From Actinomycetota bacterium (GTDB lineage: Bacteria; Actinomycetota; Actinomycetes; S36-B12; GCA-2699445), in NCBI GenBank assembly GCA_020438795.1, contig JAGQTY010000008.1, positions 1-36,907 on the forward strand: a DNA stretch of 36,907 nt. Reading direction: 5' to 3'. Every line of letters starts with the position of its first letter. Position 1 is the first letter of the stretch. The notes under the pieces are model-generated. The model made no database searches, had not been told where the DNA came from, and saw only the letters and a program-made list of their open reading frames with translations. The position numbers and the translations under genes are program-made. This document shows positions 7,167-16,043 of the stretch, in pieces.

Positions 7167-8978
7167 TCAGCCTCCTGAATCCGGGTTCGCGCTCGACCAG
7201 GACGATGACACTGAGGGCCGGGGCGATGGCGATGAAGGCGCACTCGGTTGCGGAGACGGATCGTCGTTCGGGGCCATCGCAGTAGTGCCCGGGGTCGGCA
7301 GCCCGGACGCGGTCGGGGTGGTGTTGACGCCGAAGCTGCCCAGCACCGACGGCTTCTGCACCTGCACGCCGTCCTGGGGCGTGTAGGAGACCAGCTCAGT
7401 CGGCGTGAGTCCTATGGCCAGCGAGACGGGCATGCCGAGCTCGTCGCTGAGCTCCTGGGCCAGCGGGGTCGGATCAGGGACATCGGTCGGACCGGAGACC
7501 GCCAGCGAGACCACGTCTCCATTGATCGCGGCCTGGTTCACCGTGAGCTCCGGTGCGTTCTCCCGGAACCAGTCATTGCTGCTGGTGGTCACTGTGGATT
7601 GCTGTGAGGATGCGTTCAGCAGACCCTGGCTGGTGAACATGAGCGGCACCAGAATGATTAGCGCAGCTGCGATGATCACCCCCATGGTCAGCGCGATGCT
7701 GCCTGCGTTCGACTGGATCCGTGCCACCGAGGTCCATCCAGTGATGCTGAACACCACGGTCGCAGACAGCAGGATCGCCACCAGGTTGGTGAGGAAGAGC
7801 AGAAATGCGCCCCAGCTGTCTGAGTAGTCGGTGGCCTCCAGTGTCAGCCCCACCACGCCGAGAGGCGGTACCAGGGCGACCGCGATCGCAACCCCTGCCA
7901 GACCGCTGGCGACACGGGCGTTGATGATGGCGAATGCCCCGGCTGCGCCCGCAGCCAGAGCGATGGCCATATCGATCACGTTCGGGCTGGTCCGGCTGGT
8001 CACCTGGCTGTTCGCGTCCAGGGGAATGAATGTCGGGCTCCAGCGCCCGATGATGAACGCCAGTGTGACGGCGGCGGCGACGCCGCCGGCGACCAGCAGC
8101 ATGGAGCGGGCCAGACGCAGCGTGCGTCCGTTCACGATGGCGGCCGAAGCGGCCACGATGGGTGTCATCAACGGTGCGATGAGCATGGCCCCGATGACCA
8201 CCGCGGTGGAGTCCTGGAGAATGCCGTAGGTGGCGATGGCGGTGCTCAGCAGCAGCATGGTCCACCAGGCGCCGAGCTTGGCGCGCTTGTTGGGCTGCTC
8301 GAAGTAGAGATCGTCGGAGATCTCGGCGCGGCGAGCGTCCCCGACGTCCTGGGTCTCGATCCACTCGCGGGTGATGCCGTTCAGCGTCTGCAGGTCGATG
8401 TCGGCGTCATCCTGGGTCTGCCGCTGGCTGTACCCGATGATCACCCCACCGGCGATGACCGCCGCCAGGGCGAGCACCCCGATCAACGCCTGCACCACGA
8501 TGTCGGCGGCCAGCAGCAGCGTGGCCCCGATCGCCAGTTGCAGTCCGCAGGCGACCACATCGACAACGCGCTGCGTGGAGCGACGGAACAACAGCCGCAG
8601 CAGCACCACGAGCCCGCGCAGCACCAGATAGGCGCCGAGCAGCAGGATCACTCCGGCCAGGGCCTCCAGTTCGAACACGAGCAGCAGGGCGCCCAGGAGG
8701 ACCGCGAGGAGCGCGAGTCCGATGTCGGCCCAACTACGTCGTGCCTTGTCGCGGAGGTTGGCCCAGATGTCGGACAGCCCGAAGAGGACAAGGCCGATGC
8801 CGAACAGGAACCGGAGCACGGGAGCCGCGATCTCGGGAGCGACCAGGATGAAGCCGCCGATCAGGAGCAGGATCACTCCTTTGGCCAGGGCGGGATTGGC
8901 CTGCCACCGGAAGTCCAGCTCGTCGCTGTCGTCCTTGGTGGACCCTCCGGGGCTCTCCTGCAGACGGGTTCCGGACAT
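7167..8978 (-). CDS. HdeD-like/DUF389 fusion membrane protein
   Basis: A 603-aa protein from ATG 8978, preferred over an in-frame TTG at 8984 because TAGCTT lies 7 nt upstream of the ATG. Residues ~28-185 contain six hydrophobic helices in the short paired pattern of HdeD/DUF308 proteins. A charged linker (~190-235) leads to a DUF389 domain (~235-445: AWWTMLLLSTAIATYGI, then VVIGAMLIAPLMTPI and ALVPPLGVVG). A C-terminal soluble part (~455-550) resembles the extracytoplasmic tail of some DUF389 proteins, followed by a Ser/Pro-rich end. DUF389 has no established biochemical function; HdeD is linked to acid stress in E. coli. The last codons come within 6 bp of the convergent gene. Confidence 0.8.
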   Translation of the reverse strand: MSGTRLQESPGGSTKDDSDELDFRWQANPALAKGVILLLIGGFILVAPEIAAPVLRFLFGIGLVLFGLSDIWANLRDKARRSWADIGLALLAVLLGALLLVFELEALAGVILLLGAYLVLRGLVVLLRLLFRRSTQRVVDVVACGLQLAIGATLLLAADIVVQALIGVLALAAVIAGGVIIGYSQRQTQDDADIDLQTLNGITREWIETQDVGDARRAEISDDLYFEQPNKRAKLGAWWTMLLLSTAIATYGILQDSTAVVIGAMLIAPLMTPIVAASAAIVNGRTLRLARSMLLVAGGVAAAVTLAFIIGRWSPTFIPLDANSQVTSRTSPNVIDMAIALAAGAAGAFAIINARVASGLAGVAIAVALVPPLGVVGLTLEATDYSDSWGAFLLFLTNLVAILLSATVVFSITGWTSVARIQSNAGSIALTMGVIIAAALIILVPLMFTSQGLLNASSQQSTVTTSSNDWFRENAPELTVNQAAINGDVVSLAVSGPTDVPDPTPLAQELSDELGMPVSLAIGLTPTELVSYTPQDGVQVQKPSVLGSFGVNTTPTASGLPTPGTTAMAPNDDPSPQPSAPSSPSPRPSVSSSWSSANPDSGG

Positions 8979-8985
8979 GTCCAAA

Positions 8986-8991
8986 AAGCTA
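8986..8991 (-). promoter_or_regulatory. -10 box of a leaderless promoter (TAGCTT, minus strand)
   Basis: Read on the minus strand: TAGCTT, 7 nt, then ATG at 8978. The near-identical box with a 6-nt gap precedes the minus-strand gene starting at 18428. Confidence 0.45.
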
Positions 8992-9104
8992 GCGAAGCGG
9001 CGCAGTCATTGGGCCGAATCGGACATTTCAGGGAGGGGCTTCTGCGTTGGGCAGCAGGCGCAGCGGCTGCGGATGCCTCAGGGTGCGAGGCCGGGTTCCT
9101 ACCC

Positions 9105-10130
9105 CTACGGATGGAGCACGAAGGCGCCCTGCACGTCACCGGAGCGAACCCGTTCCAGGCCGGTTCGTGCCTGCTCCAGGGGAATCTCCTCATGGGCGGT
9201 CACCACGCCCGCCGGGCCCACCACGTTCAGGAAGTCCCTCACATCCTCGCGAGTCACATTCGCCACGGACATGATGGACCGCTCCCACCACAGGTCGTCG
9301 TAGTTCAGCGGCGGTATCTCGGGCAGGTGGATGGCGTTGATGACGACCCGGCCACCCTTGTCCAGTGTGCTGAGTGCCTTGGGCACGATCCAGCCCACCG
9401 GTGCGTACGTCACTGCCGCGTCCAGCTTCACCGGCGGCATTTCGTCGTAGGTGCCGGCCCAGACCGCGCCCAGTTCCCTGGCGCGCTCGATCTCCGACTC
9501 TGAGCGTGTCATCACGTAGTTGTCAGCGCCCCAGTAGGAGGCCACCTGCATCGCCAGTGAGGCGGAGGCGCCGAAGCCGAAGTGCCCCACGCGCATGCCA
9601 GGGCTGTCGCCGCTGAGCCCCGCGATGCGCAGTGCCCGGAAGCCGATGACACCGCCGCACAGCAGTGGCGCGACCGCGTCGTCGCCTTGCTGGCCCTCGA
9701 ACTGCGGCCCCATGTCCGGGATCGGGTGGACGAAGTCCGCACGCGCGATGGCGTACTGCGCGTAGCCGCCGTCGACGTCGTAGCCCGTGAACTGCGCCTC
9801 GTTGCACAGGTTCTCCCGCCCGGACAGGCAGAACCGGCAATGACCACAGGCGCTGGCCAGCCAGACGAGGCCCACGCGCTGGCCGAGCAGGTCATCGGAC
9901 GCATCCGGGCCGAGCTTGTCCACCACCCCGACCACCTGGTGCCCGGGGATGATCGGGAGTTTGTGCGCCGGTAGTTCTCCGCTGGTCAGCTGCAGGTCGG
10001 TCCGGCAGATCGCCGATGCCGTGATCCGGACCCTCACATGTCCAGGACCGGGATCGGGTTCCTCGACCTCGCGCATCAAGCCCGCTCGTTCCAGATCCGG
10101 TTGTGGCGCGGTCACCTCGAACGCCTGCAT
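9105..10130 (-). CDS. Zinc-dependent alcohol dehydrogenase (MDR superfamily)
   Basis: A 341-aa oxidoreductase. The GroES-like half has Cys42 (AICRTD), His64 in PGHQ and Cys158 as the likely catalytic-zinc ligands. Cys95, Cys98, Cys101 and Cys109 form the structural-zinc lobe. The Rossmann half begins with GFGASASLAMQ, the nucleotide-binding loop typical of the TIGR02822 type of actinobacterial zinc alcohol dehydrogenases. It should oxidise an alcohol or reduce an aldehyde with NAD(P)(H). Gln65 stands where horse-liver-type enzymes have Glu (GHE), common in this branch. A GAGGGG ribosome binding site lies 6 nt upstream. It diverges from the CxxC protein gene and is a separate unit from the DUF389 gene 126 bp downstream. 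Confidence 0.9.
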   Translation of the reverse strand: MQAFEVTAPQPDLERAGLMREVEEPDPGPGHVRVRITASAICRTDLQLTSGELPAHKLPIIPGHQVVGVVDKLGPDASDDLLGQRVGLVWLASACGHCRFCLSGRENLCNEAQFTGYDVDGGYAQYAIARADFVHPIPDMGPQFEGQQGDDAVAPLLCGGVIGFRALRIAGLSGDSPGMRVGHFGFGASASLAMQVASYWGADNYVMTRSESEIERARELGAVWAGTYDEMPPVKLDAAVTYAPVGWIVPKALSTLDKGGRVVINAIHLPEIPPLNYDDLWWERSIMSVANVTREDVRDFLNVVGPAGVVTAHEEIPLEQARTGLERVRSGDVQGAFVLHP

Positions 10131-10274
10131 GACAACCCCTCACATCTGCCCTGCTGGCACTGTGCCCGCCCGACCGGGCGCTCGCAACCCTGAGCACTGA
10201 ATGGGCCCGGCCTGCGGCTGGTCCCGGAATAGCGGCATGGTTCATGCGTTGGTGCTCATGAGTGGAGGAGCAGC

Positions 10275-10679
10275 ATGGCGTGGCAGCGAGTCGTCGGCGT
10301 CTACGACGCCGACGGCGGTCTCGTGGGGGAGAGCCGCTACGTGATCGGGAAAGTCCTGGGCCGCGCGCACTGCGCGCTGTGCGACATCACGCATTCGCCG
10401 GTCCGCCGCAAACGGGAGTGGGACCGGCTGCTCGCCGAGCTCGGTGTCCCGCTGGAGGTTGTCCACCGCAATGAGCAGGACGAGCAGACTGCTGAACAGA
10501 CCCGAGCGAGCGGGCTGCCAGTTGTCGTGGGTTTCTCGGGGGCTGGCGCTGAGGTGCTGATCGGCCCGCAGGAGTTGATGGGGCTCGACGGATCGGTGGC
10601 GCGGTTTGCGGAGCTGCTCGGTGCGAGGCTCAGGGTGGAGCCGATGACACCCGGATCGGCGGGCGGGACTCCGCAGTAG
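10275..10679 (+). CDS. Conserved hypothetical protein with CxxC motif
   Basis: A 134-aa soluble protein of unknown function. The N-terminus reads VVGVYDADGGLVGE, followed by a short helix and HCALCDITHSPVRRKREWDRL, so Cys33 and Cys36 form a CxxC just before a basic segment. The central VPLEVVHRNE and LPVVVGF strands look like a small alpha/beta fold, possibly thioredoxin-like, but no active-site signature proves this. A strong ribosome binding site (ggagga) lies about 6 nt before the ATG. It is divergent from the alcohol dehydrogenase and upstream of a DUF427 gene, with two hairpins in between. The protein family seems to occur in actinobacteria, but no role is known to me. Confidence 0.65.
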   Translation: MAWQRVVGVYDADGGLVGESRYVIGKVLGRAHCALCDITHSPVRRKREWDRLLAELGVPLEVVHRNEQDEQTAEQTRASGLPVVVGFSGAGAEVLIGPQELMGLDGSVARFAELLGARLRVEPMTPGSAGGTPQ

Positions 10680-10689
10680 CGTGGTGGCT

Positions 10690-10719
10690 CGGCCCGCGGG
10701 CCGCGTGGAAGATCCACGC
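10690..10719 (+). terminator. Tandem hairpins downstream of the CxxC gene
   Basis: The palindrome CGGCCCGCGGGCCG (10690-10703) abuts a perfect 7-bp hairpin, GCGTGGA/TCCACGC (10703-10709 with 10713-10719, 3-nt loop). Position right after a stop codon suggests termination; there is no T-run. Confidence 0.45.
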
Positions 10720-10773
10720 TGCACCCCTGGTTGTTGTGAGATGGCAAGGAACAGTTGAGGAGATGAGGCAACA

Positions 10774-11055
10774 GTGAAGGCGAAGTGGAATGGCGTGGTG
10801 CTGGCTGACAGCGATGACACGGTGGTGGTGGAGGGCAACCACTACTTCCCGCCGGACTCCGTGGTCTGGGAACACTTCGAGACCACCGACACCGCTACGA
10901 CCTGCCCCTGGAAGGGTGAGGCGAGCTACTACACGGTCCTGGTCGATGGGCAGAGCAATCGGGATGCCGCCTGGACGTATCACGCACCCAAGGACGCGGC
11001 CGCCGAGATCAAGGATCATCTGGCGTTCTGGCGAGGCGTGGAAGTCGTGGACTGA
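10774..11055 (+). CDS. DUF427 domain protein
   Basis: A 93-aa protein starting with GTG, preceded by gaggag in the leader. It is a single compact DUF427 domain with the family hallmark CPWKGEASYY at residues 44-53, where the Cys and Trp are strongly conserved, preceded by VVVEGNHYFPPDSV and followed by AWTYHAPKDAA. DUF427 proteins are small beta-rich proteins without established biochemical function. Length is normal for a one-domain member. The gene lies 95 nt downstream of the CxxC protein gene on the same strand, separated by hairpins, so it may have its own promoter. Confidence 0.85.
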   Translation: MKAKWNGVVLADSDDTVVVEGNHYFPPDSVVWEHFETTDTATTCPWKGEASYYTVLVDGQSNRDAAWTYHAPKDAAAEIKDHLAFWRGVEVVD

Positions 11056-11147
11056 TCGCGCGAGTACCACTCTGGGTCACTTTCAGCGGGCTCCCTGTGA
11101 CGGCTGCGCCAGTAGCGAACACGGACATGGGCCGACTGCTTTGCGTG

Positions 11148-11308
11148 TAACGTAAGAATGCGGGTCCTTGTACCCGAGGGAGCGCTGACTGCTGCAGCGA
11201 CGATCGGTGGGCTACGCCCACCGGAGCCGGTGCCGAGCCGGTCCTGGACAGGGACTTCCGCGACACGGATTCCGAGATGTGGAGGTGGGGTAGCCCCCCG
11301 CGAAGCCT
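11148..11308 (+). promoter_or_regulatory. Structured ftsH leader with hairpins and a short overlapping ORF
   Basis: A -10-like TAACGT at 11148-11153 would give a leader of roughly 150 nt. It contains the hairpins CGGGT/ACCCG (11161-11165 with 11172-11176) and GGTGGGC/GCCCACC (11206-11212 with 11216-11222, 3-nt loop), and GGGG/CCCC just before the gene. An 11-codon ORF (ATG 11277, [11 protein letters not shown]) ends with a TGA that overlaps the ftsH ATG by the ATGA arrangement. No ribosome binding site is at normal distance from the ftsH ATG, so translational coupling is possible. Confidence 0.4.
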
Positions 11309-13372
11309 ATGAAGCGACTTGCGCGTGGACCGATCCTCTGGATCGTCCTTGCCTTCGTGCTGGTCATCGTGGCCAGTCAGATGGTCGGCAGTGCCACCGG
11401 TCCTGAGGAGATCGGCACCGGACTGGCGGTTCAGGACATCCAGCAGAACAAGGTCTCAGAGGCGACGCTCATCGACAAGGAGCAGCGGCTCAACTACACG
11501 ATGACCGACGGCGGAACCCAGAAGACGACGCAGTACATCACCGGTCAGGGTGTTGAGCTCCAGCAGTTGCTTCAGGACAAGTTCGACGAGGGTCAGCTCT
11601 CCGACGGGTACACGGTCGAGGTTCCCAGCGAGAACCTCTTCATCACCTTGCTCGTCTCGTTCTTGCCTATCCTGATCATTCTGGGTCTGCTCTTCTTCTT
11701 CATGTCGCAGATGCAGGGTGGCGGCGGTCGCCTGATGTCCTTCGGCAAGTCCAAGGCCAAGGCCGTCAGCAAGGACATGCCGAAGACCACATTCGCCGAC
11801 GTTGCCGGTGAGGACGAAGCCGTCGAGGAACTGCAGGAGATCAAGGAGTTCCTCGAGGACCCGGCCCGCTTCCAGCAGGTCGGTGCCAAGATCCCCAAGG
11901 GTGTGCTGCTTTACGGACCACCCGGCACCGGCAAGACACTGCTTGCGCGCGCAGTCGCCGGAGAGGCGGGGGTGCCGTTCTTCTCAATCTCGGGTTCCGA
12001 CTTCGTCGAGATGTTCGTCGGTGTCGGTGCTTCCCGTGTTCGTGACCTATTCGAACAGGCCAAGACCAACGCCCCGGCCATCATCTTCATCGATGAGATC
12101 GACGCTGTCGGCCGCCATCGCGGCGCCGGCATGGGAGGCGGGCACGACGAGCGCGAGCAGACTCTGAACCAGATGCTCGTTGAGATGGACGGCTTCGACG
12201 TCTCCGGCGGTGTCATCCTGATCGCGGCCACCAACCGCCCCGACATCCTCGACCCGGCCCTGTTGCGTCCGGGCCGTTTCGACCGGCAGATCGCCGTGGA
12301 ACGCCCCGACCTCGCCGGCCGTGAGGCGATCCTGAAGGTGCATGCGGCGGGCAAGCCGTTGGCCGATGACGTTGATCTGCACAGCATCGCGCAGCGCTCC
12401 CCCGGCTTCACCGGCGCGGATCTGGCGAACGTTCTCAACGAGGCCGCGCTGCTGACCGCACGCCTGGGCGAGAAGAAGATCACCAACAAGATCCTCGATG
12501 AGGCCATCGACCGCGTCATCGCCGGGCCGCAGAAGCGCACACGAGTCATGGACGACCACGAGAAGAAGGTCACGGCCTATCACGAGGGTGGGCACGCGAT
12601 CGTTGCGGCGGCTCTGCCCAACAACGATCCCGTGCACAAGATCACGATCCTGCCCCGTGGGCGTGCCCTTGGCTACACGATGGTGCTGCCCGATCAGGAG
12701 AAGATGTCCAAGACCCGCTCGCAGATGCTCAATGAGCTCGCCTACATGCTGGGAGGCCGTGCGGCAGAGGAACTGGTCTTCCACGATCCGACGACCGGTG
12801 CCTCCAACGACATCGAGAAGGCCACCTCGGTCGCAAAGGCCATGGTGACTCAGTACGGCATGACGGAGCGCCTCGGTGCGGTCAAGTACGGCCAGGAGGA
12901 CGGCGAGGTCTTCATGGGCCGCGACCTCGGTCACACCCGTGACTACTCCGAGGAGGTGGCCGCCGCGATCGACGAGGAGGTACGAGCCCTCATCGAGACC
13001 GCGCACCAGGAGGCGTACGACGTGCTCGTGGCCAACCGGGACGTCCTGGATCACCTGGTGCTGGAACTCCTGGAGAAGGAGACACTCGACAAGGCCCAGG
13101 TCAAAGAGATCTTCGAGGCTCTCGACATGCGTGAGGACCGCCCCGCCTGGACCGGCTCCGCGCGCCGGGCACCCTCGGACCGGCCTCCGGTGCTCAGCCC
13201 CGAGGAGGTGGCCGCCCCCAGTCAGAACGGCGCGAGCCAGAACGGGCAGAGCAGCCAGAACGGTTCCAGCCACGCGCATGCGGGCAGCGCCACCGAGAAG
13301 CATCTCGGTGAGCCAGGCGGCAATCCCATCTCGTGGGATCCGCCCGACAGCAGCGAAGCGCACGAGGGCTGA
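11309..13372 (+). CDS. ftsH: ATP-dependent zinc metalloprotease FtsH
   Basis: A 687-aa membrane-anchored AAA+ protease that degrades membrane and regulatory proteins. Two transmembrane helices (about 7-25 and 111-132) flank an extracytoplasmic domain. The AAA module has Walker A GPPGTGKT (203-210), Walker B IIFIDEID (258-265) and the second region of homology with its arginine fingers (about 307-325). The zinc site is HEGGH (425-429), an accepted variant of HEAGH. The C-terminal tail (about 610-687) is low-complexity with repeated QNG units. The start is the ATG overlapping the short leader [14 protein letters not shown] fits a normal FtsH N-terminus. It leads folE after 3 nt, the usual actinobacterial order. 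Confidence 0.97.
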   Translation: MKRLARGPILWIVLAFVLVIVASQMVGSATGPEEIGTGLAVQDIQQNKVSEATLIDKEQRLNYTMTDGGTQKTTQYITGQGVELQQLLQDKFDEGQLSDGYTVEVPSENLFITLLVSFLPILIILGLLFFFMSQMQGGGGRLMSFGKSKAKAVSKDMPKTTFADVAGEDEAVEELQEIKEFLEDPARFQQVGAKIPKGVLLYGPPGTGKTLLARAVAGEAGVPFFSISGSDFVEMFVGVGASRVRDLFEQAKTNAPAIIFIDEIDAVGRHRGAGMGGGHDEREQTLNQMLVEMDGFDVSGGVILIAATNRPDILDPALLRPGRFDRQIAVERPDLAGREAILKVHAAGKPLADDVDLHSIAQRSPGFTGADLANVLNEAALLTARLGEKKITNKILDEAIDRVIAGPQKRTRVMDDHEKKVTAYHEGGHAIVAAALPNNDPVHKITILPRGRALGYTMVLPDQEKMSKTRSQMLNELAYMLGGRAAEELVFHDPTTGASNDIEKATSVAKAMVTQYGMTERLGAVKYGQEDGEVFMGRDLGHTRDYSEEVAAAIDEEVRALIETAHQEAYDVLVANRDVLDHLVLELLEKETLDKAQVKEIFEALDMREDRPAWTGSARRAPSDRPPVLSPEEVAAPSQNGASQNGQSSQNGSSHAHAGSATEKHLGEPGGNPISWDPPDSSEAHEG

Positions 13373-13375
13373 GCG

Positions 13376-13948
13376 GTGACCGATCGGCACTTCGATGGTG
13401 CCCGCGCGGAAGCAGCCATCAGGGAGCTCCTGATCGCTATCGGCGAGAATCCGGACCGCGAGGGGCTGCGGGAGACCCCTGGTCGCGTAGCCCGCGCCTA
13501 CGCCGAGACGCTGGGGGGACAGTTCCTTGAGCCGGCGGATGTGCTCACCACGACGTTCGACCTGAGCCACGATGAACTCGTGCTGGTGCGGGACATCGAG
13601 GTGTTCTCCTACTGCGAGCACCACTTGGTGCCCTTTCACGGCGTCGCGCACGTCGGCTATCTGCCCGGAGATGACGGCCGGATCACCGGACTGTCGAAGC
13701 TGGCTCGCCTCGTCGACGTATATGCCAAGCGACTGCAGGTCCAGGAGCGGATGACCAATCAGATCGCCGAAGCTCTGATGGACACACTGCAACCCAGTGG
13801 TGTGATCGTCGTCGTCGACTGTGAGCATCTGTGCATGTCCATGCGCGGGGTGCGCAAGCCCGGTGCCCGGACTCTCACTTCGGCGGTGCGGGGCCAGTTG
13901 CGCGATCCGGCCACTCGCTCCGAGGCCATGTCCCTGATCCTGGGCTGA
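13376..13948 (+). CDS. folE: GTP cyclohydrolase I
   Basis: A 190-aa enzyme converting GTP to 7,8-dihydroneopterin triphosphate, the first step of folate synthesis. The zinc ligands Cys80 and His83 (CEHHL) and Cys153 (in HLCMSMRG) are present, as are [14 protein letters not shown] near the N-terminus and [10 protein letters not shown]. Length is normal for the family. The GTG start at 13376 lies 3 nt after the ftsH stop, so it depends on ftsH transcription and probably on translational coupling. folP follows after 2 nt, consistent with one operon. Confidence 0.96.
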   Translation: MTDRHFDGARAEAAIRELLIAIGENPDREGLRETPGRVARAYAETLGGQFLEPADVLTTTFDLSHDELVLVRDIEVFSYCEHHLVPFHGVAHVGYLPGDDGRITGLSKLARLVDVYAKRLQVQERMTNQIAEALMDTLQPSGVIVVVDCEHLCMSMRGVRKPGARTLTSAVRGQLRDPATRSEAMSLILG

Positions 13949-13950
13949 TC

Positions 13951-14808
13951 GTGGTTGGCCGGCGGGGTGCGGACGCACTGGTGACACCCGTACCTGAGCG
14001 TTGCCTGATCATGGGCGTCCTGAACGCTACCCCGGACTCATTCTCCGACGGTGGTCGCTTCCATGATCCCGAAGCGGCCATCGCCCACGGGAGGCTTCTG
14101 ATTGAGCAGGGGGCCGACATCGTGGACGTCGGCGGTGAATCGACGAGGCCGGGTGCGCAACGTGTCCCGGCCGGTGAGGAAATCGCCCGGGTCGTGCCGG
14201 TGATCACGGCACTCTCGGAGAACACGATCGTGAGCGTCGACACGATGCGTGCACGAGTCGCCGATGCGGCGGTCGAGGCCGGGGCGAGCATCATCAACGA
14301 TGTCTCCGGTGGACTCGCGGATCGGGACATGTACTCGGTGATGGCGCAGGCCCAGATCCCGGTGGTACTGATGCACTGGCGCGCCCACTCAGACATCATG
14401 AACCGGCATGCCAAGTATCAGGATGTGGTTGCCGAGGTGATCGCCGAACTGCAGCAGCGCGTGGACGCCGCAGTCGCCAAGGGAGTCGCGCCGGAACGCA
14501 TCATCCTGGACCCCGGCCTGGGCTTCGCCAAGGAGGCGGAGCACAACTGGGCCCTGCTGCGAGGGCTGCCGAAGCTCGAGGCGCTCGGGTTCCCGGTCCT
14601 GGTCGGCGCCTCACGCAAGCGATTCCTCGGGGAGCTGCTGGCCACAAGGAGTGGGCCACGAGCGGTCGCCGAGCGGGACACGGCTACCGCGGCCATAAGC
14701 TGCTTCGCCGCCACCAATGGGGCCTGGGGCGTGCGGGTTCACGACGTACGTGCGACCGCGGACGCTCTCGCGGTTCTGGCAGCGGTAGTTCATGGACCCG
14801 ACGCCTGA
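13951..14808 (+). CDS. folP: Dihydropteroate synthase
   Basis: Joins dihydropterin pyrophosphate and p-aminobenzoate. Key motifs are IMGVLNATPDSFSDGG (first FolP signature), the GGESTRPGAQ sulfonamide-site loop, IINDVSGG and GASRKRF near the C-terminus. With GTG 13951 the protein has 285 aa. GTG 13981 is a good alternative, giving the short N-terminus typical of many FolP proteins. Neither has a clear ribosome binding site; translation probably relies on coupling to folE, 2 nt upstream. The frame is open further upstream inside folE, which is not a real start. In related genomes folB and folK follow directly, but here a block of opposite-strand genes intervenes. Confidence 0.95.
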   Translation: MVGRRGADALVTPVPERCLIMGVLNATPDSFSDGGRFHDPEAAIAHGRLLIEQGADIVDVGGESTRPGAQRVPAGEEIARVVPVITALSENTIVSVDTMRARVADAAVEAGASIINDVSGGLADRDMYSVMAQAQIPVVLMHWRAHSDIMNRHAKYQDVVAEVIAELQQRVDAAVAKGVAPERIILDPGLGFAKEAEHNWALLRGLPKLEALGFPVLVGASRKRFLGELLATRSGPRAVAERDTATAAISCFAATNGAWGVRVHDVRATADALAVLAAVVHGPDA

Positions 14809-14832
14809 CCGTAACGGTTGTGCGTTGTCCGC

Positions 14833-15957
14833 CTACCCGTTGCCGCTGAGGCTGCACCGAACCGGGTCGCTGTCGTTCATGCCCCAGCTACGACCCCAGT
14901 TGCTCACTCTCGAGCCGGTAGCCCAGGCCTTCAGCCTGACCTTCAACTTCAGGTCAGTGGTGCAGGTCGGCGTGGCCGTCACCACCAGCTTCGAGGACAC
15001 TTGCTCCTTGGCCGAGGCCCCGACACCTGAAGCACCAGCACGCTTCGCGCCACCCTGCTTTCGCAGTTCGAAGCCGCAGATGCGTTCCTTGTCCGCGCCG
15101 CGCAACACTACGCCCTGATAGATGCATTGCGTCTTTGACCTGATCCAGGAGTCGTCGCCCTTCTTGGTCTTCACCACCGCCTTGACCAGGCGCGTCCGCT
15201 TGCCCACTCGCAGATCCTTCTTCTTGCTCGTTGCAGTCACCTTCACATCAGTCTTTGGCTTCTTCACAGCGAAGGAACGTGAAACATCGGCAGCCGCCTG
15301 GTACTCGCTGTTGCCGGCCTGGCTCGCGGTGATGGTGCAGGTGCCAGCCTTCAGCAGGGCCACCTGATCACTGGTCACCGTGCAGATCTTCGACGTCGCT
15401 GATGTGTGGGTCACCGCTAACCCTGATGATGCCGTTTCGGACAGCGTCACCGGGGACTCATCGAGTCTCACGGTCCCGGGGTCCGGGAAGGTGATCGTCT
15501 GGCTCTTCTTGACGACCGGGGCGTCGGAGGTTACCGCGAATGACCGGGAGACGTCTGCAGCTGCGTAGTAGTCGCTGTTGCCGGCCTGACTCGCAGTGAT
15601 CGTGCAAGTAGCAGTGCTCAACAACGTCGCCTGGGCACCGGAGACGGTGCATATCGATGGCGTAGCTGAGGTGTAGGTGACCGGGAGCCCGGAGGACGCT
15701 GTCGCCGAAACGGTGACCGGGGAGTCCGTCAGTGACGCATCGGCCGACTGGGGGAAGGTGATCGTCTGATCCTGTTTCACCTCGAACGATTGCATCACGG
15801 CGGCCGCCGCGTTGTAGACACTGTTCCCTGGCTGGCTCGCCGTGATCGTGCAGGTGCCGGCCATGAGCAGCGTCACCTGATCGCCCGCAGCGGTGCAGAT
15901 TGTCGGGATAGTGGACGTATAGGTCACTGGGAGCCCGGACGAAGCCGACCCCGACAT
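14833..15957 (-). pseudogene. 5'-truncated surface protein: Ig-like repeats plus four-Cys C-terminal domain
   Basis: 374 aa from ATG 15957, with no signal peptide. The frame opens in the middle of a repeat, and an in-frame TGA lies two codons upstream of this ATG, so the 5' part with secretion signal is missing. Three repeats follow (about residues 4-83, 84-172 and 173-232), each with ASSGL, an ICT cysteine, the GTCTITASQ-type strand and a closing SF(A/E)V; these resemble bacterial Ig-like repeats of secreted proteins. Residues 233-374 form a basic domain with four cysteines ending CSLSGNG, clearly homologous to the C-terminus of the gene just upstream. It may be a remnant left by recombination; if translated as is, the product would stay in the cytoplasm. 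Confidence 0.65.
15300..15945 (-). repeat. Three tandem Ig-like coding repeats
   Basis: Three imperfect in-frame repeats of 82 and 89 codons spacing, each containing ASSGL(P/A)VT, an ICT and a TCTITASQ(P/A)GNS segment. Units two and three both end AADVSRSFAV, suggesting recent duplication. They encode protein repeats and are not a CRISPR array. Confidence 0.75.
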
Positions 15958-16043
15958 GGGTCAGACGCTAATTCGGAGAGTTGCGGGGCGTCGCGCTGAA
16001 CCGAGCCACGCGGCCGTTCGAGCGTTTCACGGCAGTCCTTGGC

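Noticed and set aside
8538..9503. Plus-strand open frame opposite DUF389 and the alcohol dehydrogenase
   Set aside because: It overlaps two conserved genes and their intergenic region, with a Gln/Glu/His-rich composition and no motif.
12047..13987. Long minus-strand open frame (646 codons) opposite ftsH and folE
   Set aside because: It is exactly antisense to strongly conserved ftsH/folE; long antisense frames are expected in high-GC DNA. The translation shows no domain.
15300..15945. Possible CRISPR-like repeat array
   Set aside because: The repeats are about 250 nt, imperfect and in frame, and encode Ig-like protein units; no cas genes are present.
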